From the NCBI RefSeq assembly GCF_030269925.1, contig NC_085119.1, forward strand, positions 16,279,001-16,343,000: 64,000 bases of DNA. The letters run 5' to 3'. This DNA is from Bombyx mori. Taxonomy: Eukaryota; Arthropoda; Insecta; Lepidoptera; Bombycidae. The notes beneath the pieces were generated by a model, which did not search any database, was not told the DNA's origin, and was given only the letters and a program-made list of their open reading frames with translations. Shown piece after piece: positions 34,000 through 47,020 of the stretch (the stretch's first letter is position 1; the number at the start of each line of letters is the position of its first letter). The translations under genes were made by a program, and so were the position numbers.

Positions 34000-34976
34000 T
34001 ATCAGAGAAATTTTAATTTTAACGCATCTTACTTACGCATGGTAATATCGCGTATTGTGAGCGCTGGTCGCGTGTTGTTACCAAGCTAGGCCATGCCGTC
34101 GAATGGTTAAGAAAGACTCATATCTTACGGTGTATAGTAGAGTATAATATATAGAAAAAGCGTTCAAGACCAGAAGTCATAGAATGGGAAGCTCCTATCC
34201 GACGTTCAAAAGTGTTATTCAAACTAGTTGAACAAACAACAAACAGTAGTACAATAAGTTGATTAATCTATATGTGTATTAAAATGTAAGATTGTTTTAC
34301 TACAGTCGAATGAATCGATGAAATGATTATGAATATAGATTACATATTATACCATAACATTCTATATAGTAAGCGTATTTTGCCGTAAAAGCACTATCCT
34401 ACTATAAAACCGAGCATCGTTTCGTACACAAAAGAAAGAAAAAAGATAAATAATTCGCGGAGCAATTTCAATAAGGCCACAATTTCACGGGCGCGTTGGC
34501 GCGAACTCGCGAGTGTTACAATTTAATAGAAACTTCAAAAGGCCTGCTGATTCCACCACAATTCTATCAGCTTAGCACGAGATCCAGAGCATTATGCGTA
34601 TAAAAAGCGGTTATCGCGAACCCCACCGACGGGAGGCCGCCGCCCTCACGACTCAAAGGGGAGCCAAGCGGATACCACGCGAACAGAGACGAACATAACT
34701 TTCCACAAAACTTTTTATGTTATTTTAAGTACATTGCCGTGTTGTTACGGAAAGTACGCCGGGGAACGAGTTCGAAGCGAGTATTGAGCGATTCGCTGGC
34801 GCGTTCACTCACTGTATCCCGGTACACGGTGGAAACATGTGTGTCTTCATTTTATCTTTTGTGTTCGGAATTGGTGATGACGCACCGAACTAAACAATAA
34901 AATGTATTGTTAGTAAAGTTTTATACGAACAATTTTCTTGTTACGTTGCAAAACGCTGCATGGGTATAAGCAGAAA
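34000..34976. other. Non-coding stretch with a TATA motif at 34599
   Basis: AT-rich until about 34400, then GC-richer. TATAAAAAG at 34599-34607 is the clearest TATA box outside the LTRs. No convincing initiator was found 30 bp downstream. Confidence 0.35.
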
Positions 34977-35318
34977 ATGTTGGTCGGGCTTATATTTATA
35001 GTTTCAATTTCTGGCTCTGCATGCGCCCGGCTACCGCATTTACTCGTTATTACGACAGAAAAAATACAGGGAAAGCATTCTGGGAAGAGGCGAAAATCTG
35101 GAAGAGGCGCGTTTAAATCCAACGATGAATTAAAACGCGCCTTAAATTCATTGCGTGAAAATTACGACATTATAAAAGACAGCGAAGTGATTCAATGTTC
35201 GTCACGGAATGGCTCTGTCGGCAATAATCAATGCGTAAAACCTTTTAATGACGACACTTTTAAATCCGGTCGAGCAGCAATTAAGCTGAAGTTGTTTCAG
35301 CGTGCGATTCAACAGTGA
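34977..35318 (+). CDS. Unconfirmed small secreted-protein-like ORF (113 aa)
   Basis: I do not recognise this protein. From ATG at 34977, in the context AGAAAATG, it starts MLVGLIFIVSISGSACARLP, a good signal-peptide pattern with a likely cut after ACA. Then comes a basic stretch, GKHSGKRRKSGRG, with dibasic sites, and a charged segment, NDELKRALNSLRENYDIIKD. The end is KLFQRAIQQ and a stop. A TATAAAAAG lies about 370 bp upstream, and the block is repeat-free. It could be a real short gene, a first exon or chance. Without transcript or conservation data I give it low confidence. Confidence 0.22.
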   Translation: MLVGLIFIVSISGSACARLPHLLVITTEKIQGKHSGKRRKSGRGAFKSNDELKRALNSLRENYDIIKDSEVIQCSSRNGSVGNNQCVKPFNDDTFKSGRAAIKLKLFQRAIQQ

Positions 35319-36166
35319 CTATTTAGCGACAATTACGCAGCGTCACTGCCGATTGTCCGGTGGCGATTAAGTCTGGAGTACAATGGCTTCAATTTCGACC
35401 ACTAACGAAGCGACTTCGGGCGTTTCCGCCGCACTTCGGCTCGCTTCAAAGACATGTAATTTGTGGTCGGGAAAATCGTGGTCGCACCGACTTCTGGTGT
35501 CCAGTTGAAGTTAAGCGATTGTAGTCGTTCGAAAGTGGGACCTTCGTTGGGTCAACTCGAGTTGACAAAGTTCCGAGCATGCTAAGGGTTAATTTGGACG
35601 GTCAATTTGGTCCCGATTGGGTCGAACCGGCTTTGTCGGACACGTTATGATGGTCGTGAGTTGAAACGTTCAATTTGTGTAGAAACTAATCAGGTTTTAA
35701 CGGTTAGCCCGAGTGTCATAGTTTATACTCGACTTTAGTTATCCTATTTACACAAACATAATTGAATACAGTTTATCTTACATAATAATGACAACAAAAT
35801 TAATTATCACCCAATGTTTTTTTTAAGAGCTGAATAGGAGGATAGTGTAGCAAATTCTCAGTTTTAACAGCCAACTTGGACTGTAAACTTGGAAAATATC
35901 GATATTATTTGCTACGCCAAAGGTTTGAGTGCAATTATTCGTCGACAAAGCTTTGGTAAAGGCGGCATGGGTCCTTTGTCCCGCCACCAATAATACGGAG
36001 CGTAAAGTTTACTAATTTTGGTACAGACCGCGCGTTGTGCACAACTTTGCTGCAACAGTGAACTGTTTAGGACCGAAACGGGAAATGGTTTTCTTTATTC
36101 ATAATAATTGTATTGTTATAGAAAATGACCATGATGGAGTTTTCGTAATGCGTTCAAATTATTTAA
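35319..36166. other. Unique non-coding stretch
   Basis: GC-richer at 35330-35700, with no recognisable gene. The remainder is AT-rich. No repeats were recognised. Confidence 0.4.
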
Positions 36167-36577
36167 TCTATACTTATAATATTATAAAGGGGAAAGATTT
36201 GTTTCTTTGTTTGTATTGAATAGGCTCCGAAACTACTGATACGATTTGAAAAATTCTTTCACTGTTTGGAAGCTACACTATTCCCGAGTGACACAGGCTA
36301 TAATATTTTTTGAAAAAAATTAGACATCCTTACTAAAACTCCAATAATGTAACCCAATGTGTAAAAATATTACCTAAAACATTCTTTACATCGCGTGCCC
36401 TGCGTAAACTATTGATGATAGAATAAAATAATGTACTACGACTTTGTAGAACACATTATTATTACAAAAAGTATCGCGACAGCATATTAATATGTCTAAC
36501 TATTATGGTCATGCCGCAATAAGTGTTCTTTTATTTAAAAAAATAAAACAACGTCAAATATCGTTGAAATTTTTGTT
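36167..36577 (+). mobile_element. Helitron-like (Lep1-type), copy 3, 3'-truncated
   Basis: It starts A|TCTATACTTATAATATTATA and follows the copy at 12910 to TCGTTGAAATTTTTGTT, then diverges before the GCCGCTAG end. Confidence 0.8.
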
Positions 36578-36757
36578 CAAGACTTCAGCTTAGAATTTAC
36601 TTGTATATTTAATTTGTAAAGTTGAGGCGTTTTAGCTTTCTTCTTGCTTCGCATCCTACACAGAGAATAGATAGATAAGAGCTTCTAGATAAAGCTCCTG
36701 TTTTCTCTAATCACTGGTAGCCTAAGGGGCTAGTCCTATAACTCCTGGGACGTGAGC

Positions 36758-37114
36758 TCACAGTCCTGTTTTTCTTCGATATGCCCGAAGCCCCAAGTCT
36801 TCATTTAACACCCTTTTCACCGTGGTTCTGCTTAGCCCCATCTGAAGGGCCAACAGTTTCTGCTTACGTTTGGGATTTCTTTGAATTCGCGCCTTCACAG
36901 CTTTTATCACTGCTGGAGTCCTAACAGACCGAGGGCGACCACTTCTTGACCTGTCATCTACACTAGAGTCTTCATTGTATCGTTTGATGGTACGATAAAC
37001 GAATCTTTTGGTTATATTCAAATTTTTCAGTATGTTAAAAATTTGAATTGGCGCGTAACCGCAACGATGCAACGCAATAACTGCAACACGGTCTTCTTTA
37101 AGCGTCCACTCCAT
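36758..37114 (-). pseudogene. Mariner-like transposase, N-terminal DNA-binding part only
   Basis: 118 codons start MEWTLKEDRVAVIALHRCGY and include a helix-turn-helix pair (FVYRTIKRYNEDSSVDDRSR, then SGRPRSVRTP and LSRTTVKRVLNEDLGL). SGRPRS between the two helix groups is the usual linker of Tc1/mariner transposases. The frame stops after RRKTGL, and the catalytic DDE/D part is missing. It is therefore inactive. Confidence 0.88.
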
Positions 37115-37251
37115 ATTTAAAAATGAGTAAAATTCTAAAAGTATACATTTTTATTTTCATGAACAATTCGAAATTTGAATTCAATAAACTTTTTTGTGGC
37201 CAGCATTCTAAAAGAGAAGTTTTTACTGTGTGACAATACTTATGACCTGAC
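36758..37251 (-). mobile_element. Mariner remnant with 5' end preserved
   Basis: On the minus strand the likely 5' terminus reads GTCAGGTCATAAGTATTGTC next to a TA at 37252-37253, followed by about 135 bp of leader and then the transposase start. The 3' half and the second terminal repeat were not found. Confidence 0.7.
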
Positions 37252-40010
37252 TAGTTATATATGTATATAAGATAAAATAGAAGTGCTATAGTTATAGTAT
37301 TTTTTTAATTGCATATATTTTTAAACGAATTAGTGTATGCGCTTAACACGTACCAACCTCAGCTCGGTCGCAAACCAATTAAGCTTCGAAACAAGAACGT
37401 TATAAATTAACAAAATAAGCACTAGGAATTAAATTCCCGATTGTGGAGCTCAATTTACGTCGTCAGTTTGAGAGCTGTACAATTAAGGAAGGTCGGGCTT
37501 CGCCCCGGTGTCCCGGGAGCCTGCCCGCCTATAATTGAGATGCAATTCAATGTGATAAATCGTGTTTTAGGTTAGTTTTTGGTGTTGCCAATTTATTAAT
37601 ATATGTACGTTAAATTGGTAGATATGAAATTAACCAATGATTAGGTATTAATAATAACACGGGTCAACACCAAATTTGACTTTGATTGCAAAGTATAAAA
37701 TTTCGATATTTTAGATCGTAATTAGACGGAAAAAAATACATGGCATGAAACAGTTTGCTTTTGAACTTTAATAAATCGACCACATATGAAACAAAATGCA
37801 TCAGCATCGTATTTACACTTTCGTGACTTTTTAAGTTTTTCTGGGCTTGTACAAAACACCTGATCGTTGTTTATGACTCGAGTGCCATCTAGCGGCACTG
37901 TGTAAACGTAAACACCTCACTCTCATAGCGCGGTTTTTTTGGAAAGTATTAAAATTAATACAAAAAAATAAAAAAATAGTATTATTACTATAACTATCAC
38001 CAAAGCAAACTTAATACCAAAAAAATGTATTTCTTTTTCGATTTTTGTGAATAATTAATCGGAAAAACTAGTATAAACGGTAGGACAAAGAACGAATTTT
38101 TTTTTGTAGAGTTGTGTTATGTTTCAATTACTATGTCCAAAAAACAGTAGAACTTCTAGAAGGCCACTTTAATAAATTTTATGAGTAAATTTGCAGCGTT
38201 TTAGTACTGCTAATTTACGTTAAGAATTGTGGAGTAAAATAAATTATTTATGATCGCGAAGGCTGCAAGCACAGATTAGTTTGTTACTTAAACCTATCGA
38301 TTACCGTTGTACTAAAATTCACAGATACTGGAATTGTCTTTTGGAAATTATTTATTAAGCTTTTCAAAATTAGATTTACAAAATTATAATTATATATTAT
38401 AGGTCTTGTGGCATTACATTACATACGGCTGTGATGTCCTACCCTAGACATGAAACAGGTGAGTATTTGATTGGTTCTGTTACTATTAGCATGCGATTTT
38501 ATAAATTTAAATATATGTCGCTGTTACCAAAATAATACTATTTTTTACTAATTTATTTCATTTGTTCATTTTGTGGTCAGTTCAACTTGAAACAGGTTAG
38601 TACGTAACTTAATTTGACAAGTTGGACAAAATCATCCCGAAAATTGGTATAGATGAAGGAAAACAAGTCAAGACTTTGTGCAGGTCATAATACTAAATAA
38701 TTAATGGACCATCTTGCGGCCACGGTTCCCGTATTAAAAGAGCTCGGAATATCTTTAATAATAACTGGGAAGAGGGAACCTGTCGTTATAAATAGTCAAC
38801 GCCAGTGTTGCCGATGTAATACTTTAAATTCTACTGTTTTTATTATTATTAAAGAACAAATTAATATTCTGTATAAATATACATATAAGAGAGCTGATGG
38901 TACAAAGAACCACGAAGGGCTTTCAGTGACACGACCTTCAGTAATGAAGTATGCGACTAAGCTAGAAGAAGAAGAGAGAGAGCTATACATAACTTTGTGT
39001 GTCTCGTGAATTTCAACTACATTAGTTTCTGGCAGTTTTCTGGTTATCTAAGGCGTTTTATGATGTTTAAATCAGTTCTAGATGTAACAATAAAAGTTTT
39101 ATAATGTACTCGCTGTACTCGCCCGCTTCGCTGCGCATTTAAAATTAACATTATTATTTATTGTCATTATTATTAGGGAGTCCAACACTCATATAAATAT
39201 TAGCCTATCCATTAAGTACATGTATTTTCTAGATGGATACCAAGTTTGAAGTCAATCGGTTGCATGGTTCAGTAGTTATAATGGAACATCTGTAAAAACC
39301 ACTGTAGATTCATATCGATTCGGCACTAATGAACAATATCAGTAACGGTAAGGTCACGTTCCGCCATCACTGATGACTTCTTTCAAACCTAATAAGATCT
39401 TCTACCCGTTTTTTTAAAACAAGTGTGTTGTGTGATGTTTTTTTTTGTCCGGGCGCTTTAGGCCCGGCCCGCGAATACTCCTCTGACATAATCAGAGCCC
39501 TTGTTTATTTATTTTAGGATTAATAACGGAACCAGGATTTATTTATTTATTTTGTATAAAGTTTTGCAATACCATATAAATTTAGTATAGTAGTTATACC
39601 AATATTTATATACCTGTTTTAACTTGTTGTGTGATGTTTAGGATTGTCAGTCTATTAACAATAGAGATATTTGTATAGTTACTGTTATTATAGATGGATT
39701 TACGCCAGTAATTCGTTTGAAGGTCAATAAAAATCGAATAAAAACAATATGTAGCTGTAAAGTGTAATTCCATTAGATCCAACTGATCGTATATTGAGCG
39801 AGGGAGGGGAGACCACCTCCACAACCGCCTGATCTCTTAACGTGAACGATTTCAGTGAATTAATACTTTTATAGCCTCGTCGATATAGAATAGTTAGTTA
39901 TAGTATCGATAGTTTTGCTATCGATTTACCAATTGAAGTCGTTTTTCTCTCATTTTACGATCGAGCTTCTTATTGTTATGAATTATTGATTGTTGTTGAG
40001 TTCATATAAA
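37252..40010. other. AT-rich non-coding stretch
   Basis: No gene supported. Small features: a GC-rich palindromic patch at 37490-37535 (GGGCTTCGCCCCGG, CCCGGGAGCC), and a LINE-tail-like motif near 39444 (TGTCCGGGCGCTTTAGGCCC). Open frames such as 38704-39009 have no family features. Confidence 0.45.
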
Positions 40011-40270
40011 CTAGTGGCCCCACGGTAGTCGAAATTCGACTATAATTAATTGAAATTATAAGTTGGAACATTATTATGGTTCTATTGTCAAACACTATTA
40101 TGTATACTTCTATAATCACAGATTTCGCCAAGACTACACTACAAATAATATTAAAGAAAAATAATAATAAGCTATTCTCAATTTGACTACAGACTTTAAG
40201 CAATAACAAAAATTTGACAATAAACAAAGAGTATATAATTATATATGTGTTGTGTCAAATACACGGATAA
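40011..40270 (-). mobile_element. Helitron family B, 5'-truncated
   Basis: CTAG at 40011-40014 with the TAGTCGAAATTCGACTA hairpin marks the 3' end on the minus strand. Similarity to 33043-33452 stops near 40270. It is more diverged than the other two copies. Confidence 0.82.
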
Positions 40271-41910
40271 GGTGGAGAAAAAGAAGAAGAACCTATTTCT
40301 TTATTAAAACTCTTCTGGAGCTGGCGTTGTACTTATCTCGTAGGTCTTTAGCTGCTCTTATGCGCTTGATCGTCGAACGGTTTTTCTAAGCTCCATTGTG
40401 GCAAACAAAAGCTTTTATGTTTATAGTATATGAGAGCGATAGTCGCGAAGGTATTTCCATGAGAAATATTCGAGTATAGAGCCATAAAACCGGGCGGCCA
40501 ATGAAGGCATCAATCAAATAGCGTGATCCGCGGAAAGCACCCGACCACTTATCTGATTTAGCCCTATTTGCCCCCTATAAGTAATTTCCTTCGATCGATC
40601 TGCTACCTAGATTTCGAAGAACTTTCGTAGCTTTTTTTTTTTCACTAAAACATAACTAAGTTCCAGTTAGCGTAATTGTTTTCAGAAAAGCTTTTAGAGC
40701 AAACTGTAATTAAAAATATTTTGTTTCTTTATGTTACACGAAGGCACAGATATCCCAATGTTAATGCCTTGAGTCTGAATTGGAATGAAGATGGAAGTCT
40801 CAATTGTATTACGATTGTTTCAAACTTCAAATTGGAACGTATGGCGGCTCCGCGGCAGAAACCAATGATTACTGCACTAGTGATATGGAGTGTTCCCAAA
40901 CAAAATGTTAAACAACTTTAACATTTTACGTATTTTCTAACAGACGTTACTTGTTAAACTAATACAATTCTTGAAATTTTTACAGAATAACTCGCAACAA
41001 TATAGCTCGCCTTTAACCCATCGGTAATAAATAATGAATATTAATTCTAGTTTACGTATGAAATGACGGATACAAAAATATAGAAATTGTAACGCTGTTA
41101 TTGATTAACATGATGTAATCAAAGAATGTCTGAAAATCACATCTGTCTTTTTCATTGTTAGTCTGCTTGAGACGCCATGTAAAGAGAGTATGTATAGTTA
41201 GGATAATAATGTGCTTCGAATTCCTTTGATTTAAAATTGTAAACAACATTCCAAAAAAGGCAGGGCGCGATCGAGCAATCAATCAATGTAAATCCGATTT
41301 CCTCTCGATCCCTCGAACTATTCAAACCGAATCGAATAAAAACAGCAATCATACGTATCCCCGAAAACAGAGGCGCTTGATTCGAAAACTCGAGTACTCA
41401 TTAAAAACTTTTCGAACGCTTAATGGAAATCTTATAAAGCGCGAGTGCACCGCTCAGAGCCGGCGGGTTAGGGGACCGAGCGTGGCCCCTACTAAACGTA
41501 TTACAGACGACTCGCTGCCTTTCATTCGACACATCAAAGAAGGTTCTATTCGTTCGCTACTAAATCGAATCAGCATAGCTTTGTTTCTAGACTCTAGTAG
41601 GCAAATTATCAAAGGGACGACGGCTCGGAGGCGGGCCTTTCAAGTGGGTCGCTGGGACACTTCGTGTTTCAATTTGTTGGTGTTCGATGGAACGGGTTGC
41701 AGTCGGATTGTACGGCTTAGAGTTCTATTTCAAACGATGTTATTGAAAATTTAGCACAGTTAAACTATCTCACGTGTATTTCTGGAGGGTTCTGATAACT
41801 ACGGGTATTTTAGAAGTTGATCTTCCCAGTTCAAAATCAATATGGTTGTAAACTATGCAAATGTTAATGTGTATTTTAGTTGTGATTAAATTAATTATAG
41901 GAATTAACGG
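40271..41910. other. Non-coding stretch, no gene recognised
   Basis: No repeats recognised. A 125-codon frame at 41377-41754 (plus) shows no domain or signal features and is probably chance. Confidence 0.45.
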
Positions 41911-42105
41911 AAGATTTGTATGATAAATATAAAATGTCCTTTCCAGGGTTATGGATGTATATTAAATATGTGTATGTGTATAATAAAAATCGTACATTTA
42001 TTTCCGTTATCTGGTACATGTAACACTGGTTCTTTACGAACTTAGCACGGGACCAGTTAACGTGGCGTGATTGTTAGTAAATATTTATTTATTATTATTA
42101 ATTAT
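41911..42105 (+). repeat. Body and tail of a tRNA-type SINE, head missing
   Basis: GATTTGTATGATAAATATAA to GTGGCGTGATTGTTAGTAAA and a TTTA-rich end match the body of the complete SINE at 53997-54283. The tRNA-like head is absent. Confidence 0.85.
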
Positions 42106-43500
42106 GATGATTATTAAATGTTACATGTGTATTTTAGTATGACGGGCAGTTTGTGATCATGGTCTACTTGACGTTCGATGTAACCACTTGAAACGTGAGA
42201 TTGAAATGGATTCCAATACTGGTTCACTCACTAAAGCGCAGAGTACAAATAATTTACGACGAAAATAATTAGGGGCACTAGCATATATGTTCTCTTACGC
42301 CGCCACCGGCCATGCAATACTCATAATACACTTATAAATAACAGTATTTGAAACTATTTCCAGTCAACAAAATAAAAAAAGCCCCAATGCACATCCACTT
42401 CGTTCGGAAACAATAAAAAACATAGAACTATATATATAGAAAGTTCGGATAGCTTTTAACGAGTTCTAAAGTTAGAAATACCAAGTGGTTTTTAAACCGG
42501 ACCATTCGAACTTACGAATGTAATAAAGCAGAGTTAGTACAGGTCCGGTCTGGCAGCTAGTTGACTGGCGTTAAAAACTAAACCAATATAGTTGTTGAAA
42601 TCACCCCAAGTCTCTCTCACCAGCAGTAGGTTGGGGGTTATGCAACGCACGTGACCTAAAGATATTTTGGCAAATGTTCGAATCCTAGTTTAAGAATTCA
42701 GTTAATATTTCAATTGAAGTTTTTTTTATTTTTATTTATATTGCTTCCGAATGAAATGAGAAATCTGAGTGGCACATTAATTATTTATTTTATAATAATT
42801 CCGATATATTTCTGCATCAGAATTCTATGACATAAAAGTTCTAAGGAGTTAAATGTTTGAACGCTTGTCTCAGTTTGTTTTCAAATTATATCTTAATTAT
42901 TATTTTGCGATCTTGTGGAGACGTTATTCCTTACTGTTAGTCGGAAGTTTTGAAATATGCTTATTATACAGCTATGTGTAAGCTATGTATCTTTTGTCAT
43001 CGACGTACCAATTTCTTAAGTTATTCTATAAAGAAATCTTAAAATTATGTTACAAATATTCTAAGCTCATCTTCTCACAGAAGTAAACATTAAGAAGCAA
43101 GAAACTAATATTATTATAATAAAAAGCAGGTTGTAAGCACATATTTATTTAAGAAAACTGGTACCTGACTGCGACATATAGTAATAGGCATAGCCGCATC
43201 GCTTGATATGAGTACATCGGATGTCTTGTCATTAAGACCACGGCGAATTTTAGTTTGGAAAAGGGCGAACTCCGAGTTTCTTGCATCAGAAAAAGAATCG
43301 ACTTCTCGATAATGAAGAAACTGCATTTCGAAGTGGTGCTTAAGCCGCGACGATTTAAAAATCTTTCTGGTAGGGTACTTGATAAAAAAACTTTGTATTT
43401 TTTTACATTTTCAATGATAACAAAACTTAGAAAGTATTCGATTTGATTTTCCGAACAAACTTCGTAAAATGAATAACACGATCACAAGGGATCAAACTGC
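42106..43500. other. AT-rich non-coding stretch
   Basis: No gene or recognised repeat seen. Frames near 43114-43446 on both strands overlap and look like chance. Confidence 0.5.
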
Positions 43501-43747
43501 TTTTTATTTATTTATTGCTTAGATGGGTGAACGAGCTCACAGCCCACCTGGTATTAAGTGGTTACTGGAGCCCATAGATATTTGGACGTAAATGCGCCAC
43601 CCACTTTGAGATATGTTCTAAGGTCACAAGTATAGTTACAACGGCTGCCCCACCCTTCAAACCGAAACGCATTACTGCTTCACGGCAGAAATAGGCAGGG
43701 TGGTTGTACCTACCCGCGCGGACTCACAAGAGGTCCTACCACCAGTA
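43501..43747 (-). repeat. BMC1/Bm1-type interspersed repeat
   Basis: A near full-length copy with hallmarks AGATGGGTGAACGAGCTCAC and AAGAGGTCCTACCACCAGTA. Confidence 0.92.
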
Positions 43748-44072
43748 AACTGTACAACTATTTTAGACCACGGTAACGAAATTCGAATATGGATCGTTTA
43801 AAAAACTCTTTAATATTTCACGAGCTGTTCGGGGATTGCGTGGGCTCGTTTCCGCATCGGATCGGTTGAAGTTAGGGCACCTCAAACGCGTTTCCCATTC
43901 GATTCGAAATTGTTTTGGCGAGTCCTGGCGAGGTGCCCATACGGCACGTGGCCTGCCTACAGAGCGAGCTGCAGCGCCCAGCCACCGTGCCAGAATCACT
44001 ATTGCGTTTTTACGTATTTGACTTTTAATATTAATGCCAGAGTTACGGTTAACAGGAAATTTTAAATTTTTT

Positions 44073-44408
44073 TTGGAACGAAGTACCCTAACCGGGAAAA
44101 AACGTCCGTAACGTAAGATTTTTATTAGTAATGCACACAGTGTATGACTTAACTTTGTACTAACGTACAAAAAATAACATATTTTTTTATCATTCATTGG
44201 TCACGATCTCAGAGCGTTCGTTTGCGCAATACATTAACTCTTATGCAAACAACCGTGAATGAAGTGTACCACAATAAGTTCGCACGTTATCGAATAACCG
44301 TGGGTTGTTGCGAAACCTCCAGTTTTATTTTCTTTATACCTCGAATAGAACTTAAAATTGATATTTTTATAATAAGGAACTTCGTTCCTATCCGGTGTCC
44401 CACGACAC
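44073..44408 (+). mobile_element. Repeated element with GGAACGAAGTTCC-type ends, copy A
   Basis: TTGGAACGAAG at the left and AAGGAACTTCGTTCCTATCC at the right form inverted ends. The body from TACCCTAACCGGGAAAAAAC to CACGACACCACACATC is about 95% identical by eye to 47055-47390. Relative to copy B, about 26 bases after GAAG are deleted. A 64-codon frame (MRNTLTLMQTTVNEVYHNKF) is shared by A and B. It is probably non-coding. Superfamily not recognised. Confidence 0.75.
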
Positions 44409-44663
44409 CACACATCTTTTTTTTTTATTGCTTCGATGGGTGGACGAGCTCACAGCCCACCTGGTGTTAGGTGGTTACTGGAGTCCATAGACATCTACAA
44501 TGTAAATGCGCCACCCACCTTGAGATATATAAGTACTAAGGTCTCAGTATGGTCACAACGGCTGCCCCACCCTTCAAACCGAAACGCATTACTGCTTCAC
44601 GGCAGAAATAGGCAGGGTGGTGGTGCCTACCCGTGCGGACTCACAAGAGGTTCTACCACCAGT
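44409..44663 (-). repeat. BMC1/Bm1-type repeat abutting element A
   Basis: The A tail (T run at 44409-44418) abuts the right end of element A directly. The copy is near full-length, ending GAGGTTCTACCACCAGTA. Confidence 0.92.
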
Positions 44664-44859
44664 ACAATTCCTGTGTAAAGTTGTGAAAACAAAAAAAAAA
44701 CCGACGGTGTTCTTTTAGACAATTAATATAACGATATTTCAATTATAAAACCAATAATTGTCCCTCCGATATTACGTGAATGTGAAATGTATTTATCGTA
44801 TAATTATTTACCGTGACAATTGTCTACTTCTTCATTAAAATTCTCATCGACAGGCCGAT

Positions 44860-45070
44860 AACACTAACTTTGAAATTCTGACAGAAATTTCTTTAAAATT
44901 TCGATATGTACGTTTGGAATACTTAACGACGGAGGGAAGATCTTCCACCGAGCGGGTGATATTTGCTATGTATATATGCGAGCTTGTCTTGAAAATGTCG
45001 TAAGCGAGATTCAGGCATCTGTCAAATACCTTGTGTTCTGTGATGGCTACCGCCACATACGTCTTTATGT
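44860..45070 (+). repeat. Old unclassified repeat, copy 1
   Basis: CTTCCACCGAGCGGGTGATA and AGATTCAGGCATCTGTCAAA recur with many changes at 54950-54985 plus 56350-56450, where a LINE splits the second copy. No ends could be defined. Confidence 0.5.
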
Positions 45071-45298
45071 GCAATTGGTTCTCAATTCTTAAATTATTTA
45101 AGTTCTTGAAAATTCAACACGAGTTTAAGGAGCCAAGTTCATAGACTGAAGTCTATAAGTAGTTAATACTGTTAAGAGCGGATGTCTGTCTATCCTCTTA
45201 TAGATTCGTTTGGAGTAATACCACTGAAACTAGATGAGATTTTAAAAACGTATTATTTTTAATGAAACAATAGCGAATTTTATTTGATAATGAGCTTA

Positions 45299-45543
45299 CT
45301 GGTGCTAGGACCTTTTGTGAGTCCACACGGGTAGGTACCACCGCCCTGCTTATTTCTGCCGTGAAGCAGTAATGCGTTTCGGTTTGAAGGGCGGGGCAGC
45401 CGTTGTAACTATACTGAGACCTTAGAACTCATGTCTCGAGGTGGGAGGCGCATTTACGTTGTAGATGTCTATGGGCTGCAGTAACCACTTAACACCAGGT
45501 TGGCTGTGAGCTCGTCTATCCATCTAAGCAATAATAAAAAAAA
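45299..45543 (+). repeat. BMC1/Bm1-type interspersed repeat
   Basis: ACTGGTGCTAGGACCTTTTG to CATCTAAGCAATAATAAAAA. Near full length. Confidence 0.92.
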
Positions 45544-46216
45544 GCTTAAGCCTATTTTAGACACGGAAAAGCCGTGAAATTTAATTAACGAATAATTTAT
45601 AAGGCCGAGTATCCGTCCACGTTAACAATGTATTTGTAACAACACGAAGCGTTTATTTAAATTATTTAACGCGTTCCAAACGAATGTATTGGCTTTAAAT
45701 TATAGCATTAATTGTCGGTCGTATACGCTGTTCTGTGACAAGCTTTTCGGATAAATGGGTTTTCTGTTGAATCTTTAATGAGACCGAGTCTTTTGGTTGC
45801 GTGAGCGTATGTTATACTGTGTGTTATATGTACTATGGTTATTCGGTGTGCATGTGTGTGTTTTATCGTTGGCGACAAAATGTTTATCACTATTTAACGG
45901 ACATAGATATTAGGTTACTATAATTGAATAAAGAGTTGCATTTGTTATCTCTGCCTAAATATTGCTACAATTACATTTATAAAATGATGTTAAAATTTAT
46001 TTGTTGCATATAGGGGTGGAACCAAGGTATCCAAGTCACAGTGGAATATGGCGAATTATTGTAAACACTCCAAATAAATACGTATTTTTTGTCGTTTTTA
46101 AATTCGACATAAACTAGACTACTTTTTTTGAACAGACTTTTTTGACCTGATATCAAAACTATCTAAAGAGCAAGTGTTTTTGAGCACCCAAATTACAATC
46201 GCTGTTTTTTTTCTTA
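45544..46216. other. AT-rich non-coding stretch
   Basis: No gene or recognised repeat seen. Confidence 0.5.
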
Positions 46217-46475
46217 TCTTTTTTTTTATCGCTTAGATGGGCGAACGAGCTCACAGCCCACCTGGTGTTAAGTGCTTACTGGAGACAATTGATATTTGCA
46301 ACGTAAATGCGCCACCCATCTTCGAGATATAAGTTCTAAGGTCTCAATATAGTTACAACGGCTGCCCCATCGTTCAAGCCGTAAGTATTACTGCTTCACG
46401 GCAGAAATAAGCGGGGTGGTGGTACCTACCAGCGCGGACTGACAAGAGGTTCTACCACCAGTAATTACGCAATTA
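46217..46475 (-). repeat. BMC1/Bm1-type repeat with 5' extension
   Basis: CGCTTAGATGGGCGAACGAG to GGTTCTACCACCAGTA, then AATTACGCAATT. The last 12 bases also follow the copies at 33719 and 59635, so they belong to the repeat. Confidence 0.9.
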
Positions 46476-47020
46476 GCTGTATAGATAATAACATAAATAT
46501 GCTTCTAATTCCTTCTCAAAGTGTTTGCAAAGTGGCTGAACTACAAGTTGAAACTAATGCAACTATCGGCTAGGACCTTGTCTAGGTCAGTCAGCCGATC
46601 CTTACCGTAGACCCAGACTGTCTATTATTGTCCATAGTTAAATAACTGCATTCCACTCATTAAAAGTATATGTTAAATTAATATCCAATTTAGTCAATAT
46701 TTTAAACTAAACAAGATGAAAATTCGCAACGCTACGGCGTAGTTAACGTGTAGCCTCGTAGCGTTCGTAACCCGTAGCATCTTTGTAGCATTATAATATT
46801 TTACGGCCGTTTCAAGAGTCGATGCATTTTAATGGTTTTATCATGATATTCTGGTATTTTACGAGCTCGGAAACTAATGCTGCAAAATTTATTGACTTCG
46901 ACTGAGCATCTCGAAGATTATGTTGTTTTTGAGTGATGTAATTTTTCTTAAAACTGAAAACTGGGATTACTTTCTGCATTCGTCTCTTCATTTCTATGTA
47001 GGTTAAGTCGTTTTCTTTTA
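46476..47020. other. Non-coding stretch
   Basis: No gene seen. A short local repeat of CGCAACGCTACGGCGTAG and GTAGCCTCGTAGCGTTCGTA at 46725-46775 forms an imperfect hairpin. Confidence 0.45.

Noticed and set aside
41377..41754. 125-codon open frame, plus strand
   Set aside because: No recognisable motif and no splice or promoter context.
43763..44197. 144-codon open frame, minus strand
   Set aside because: It starts inside the repeated element A and runs through unrelated sequence; no family features.
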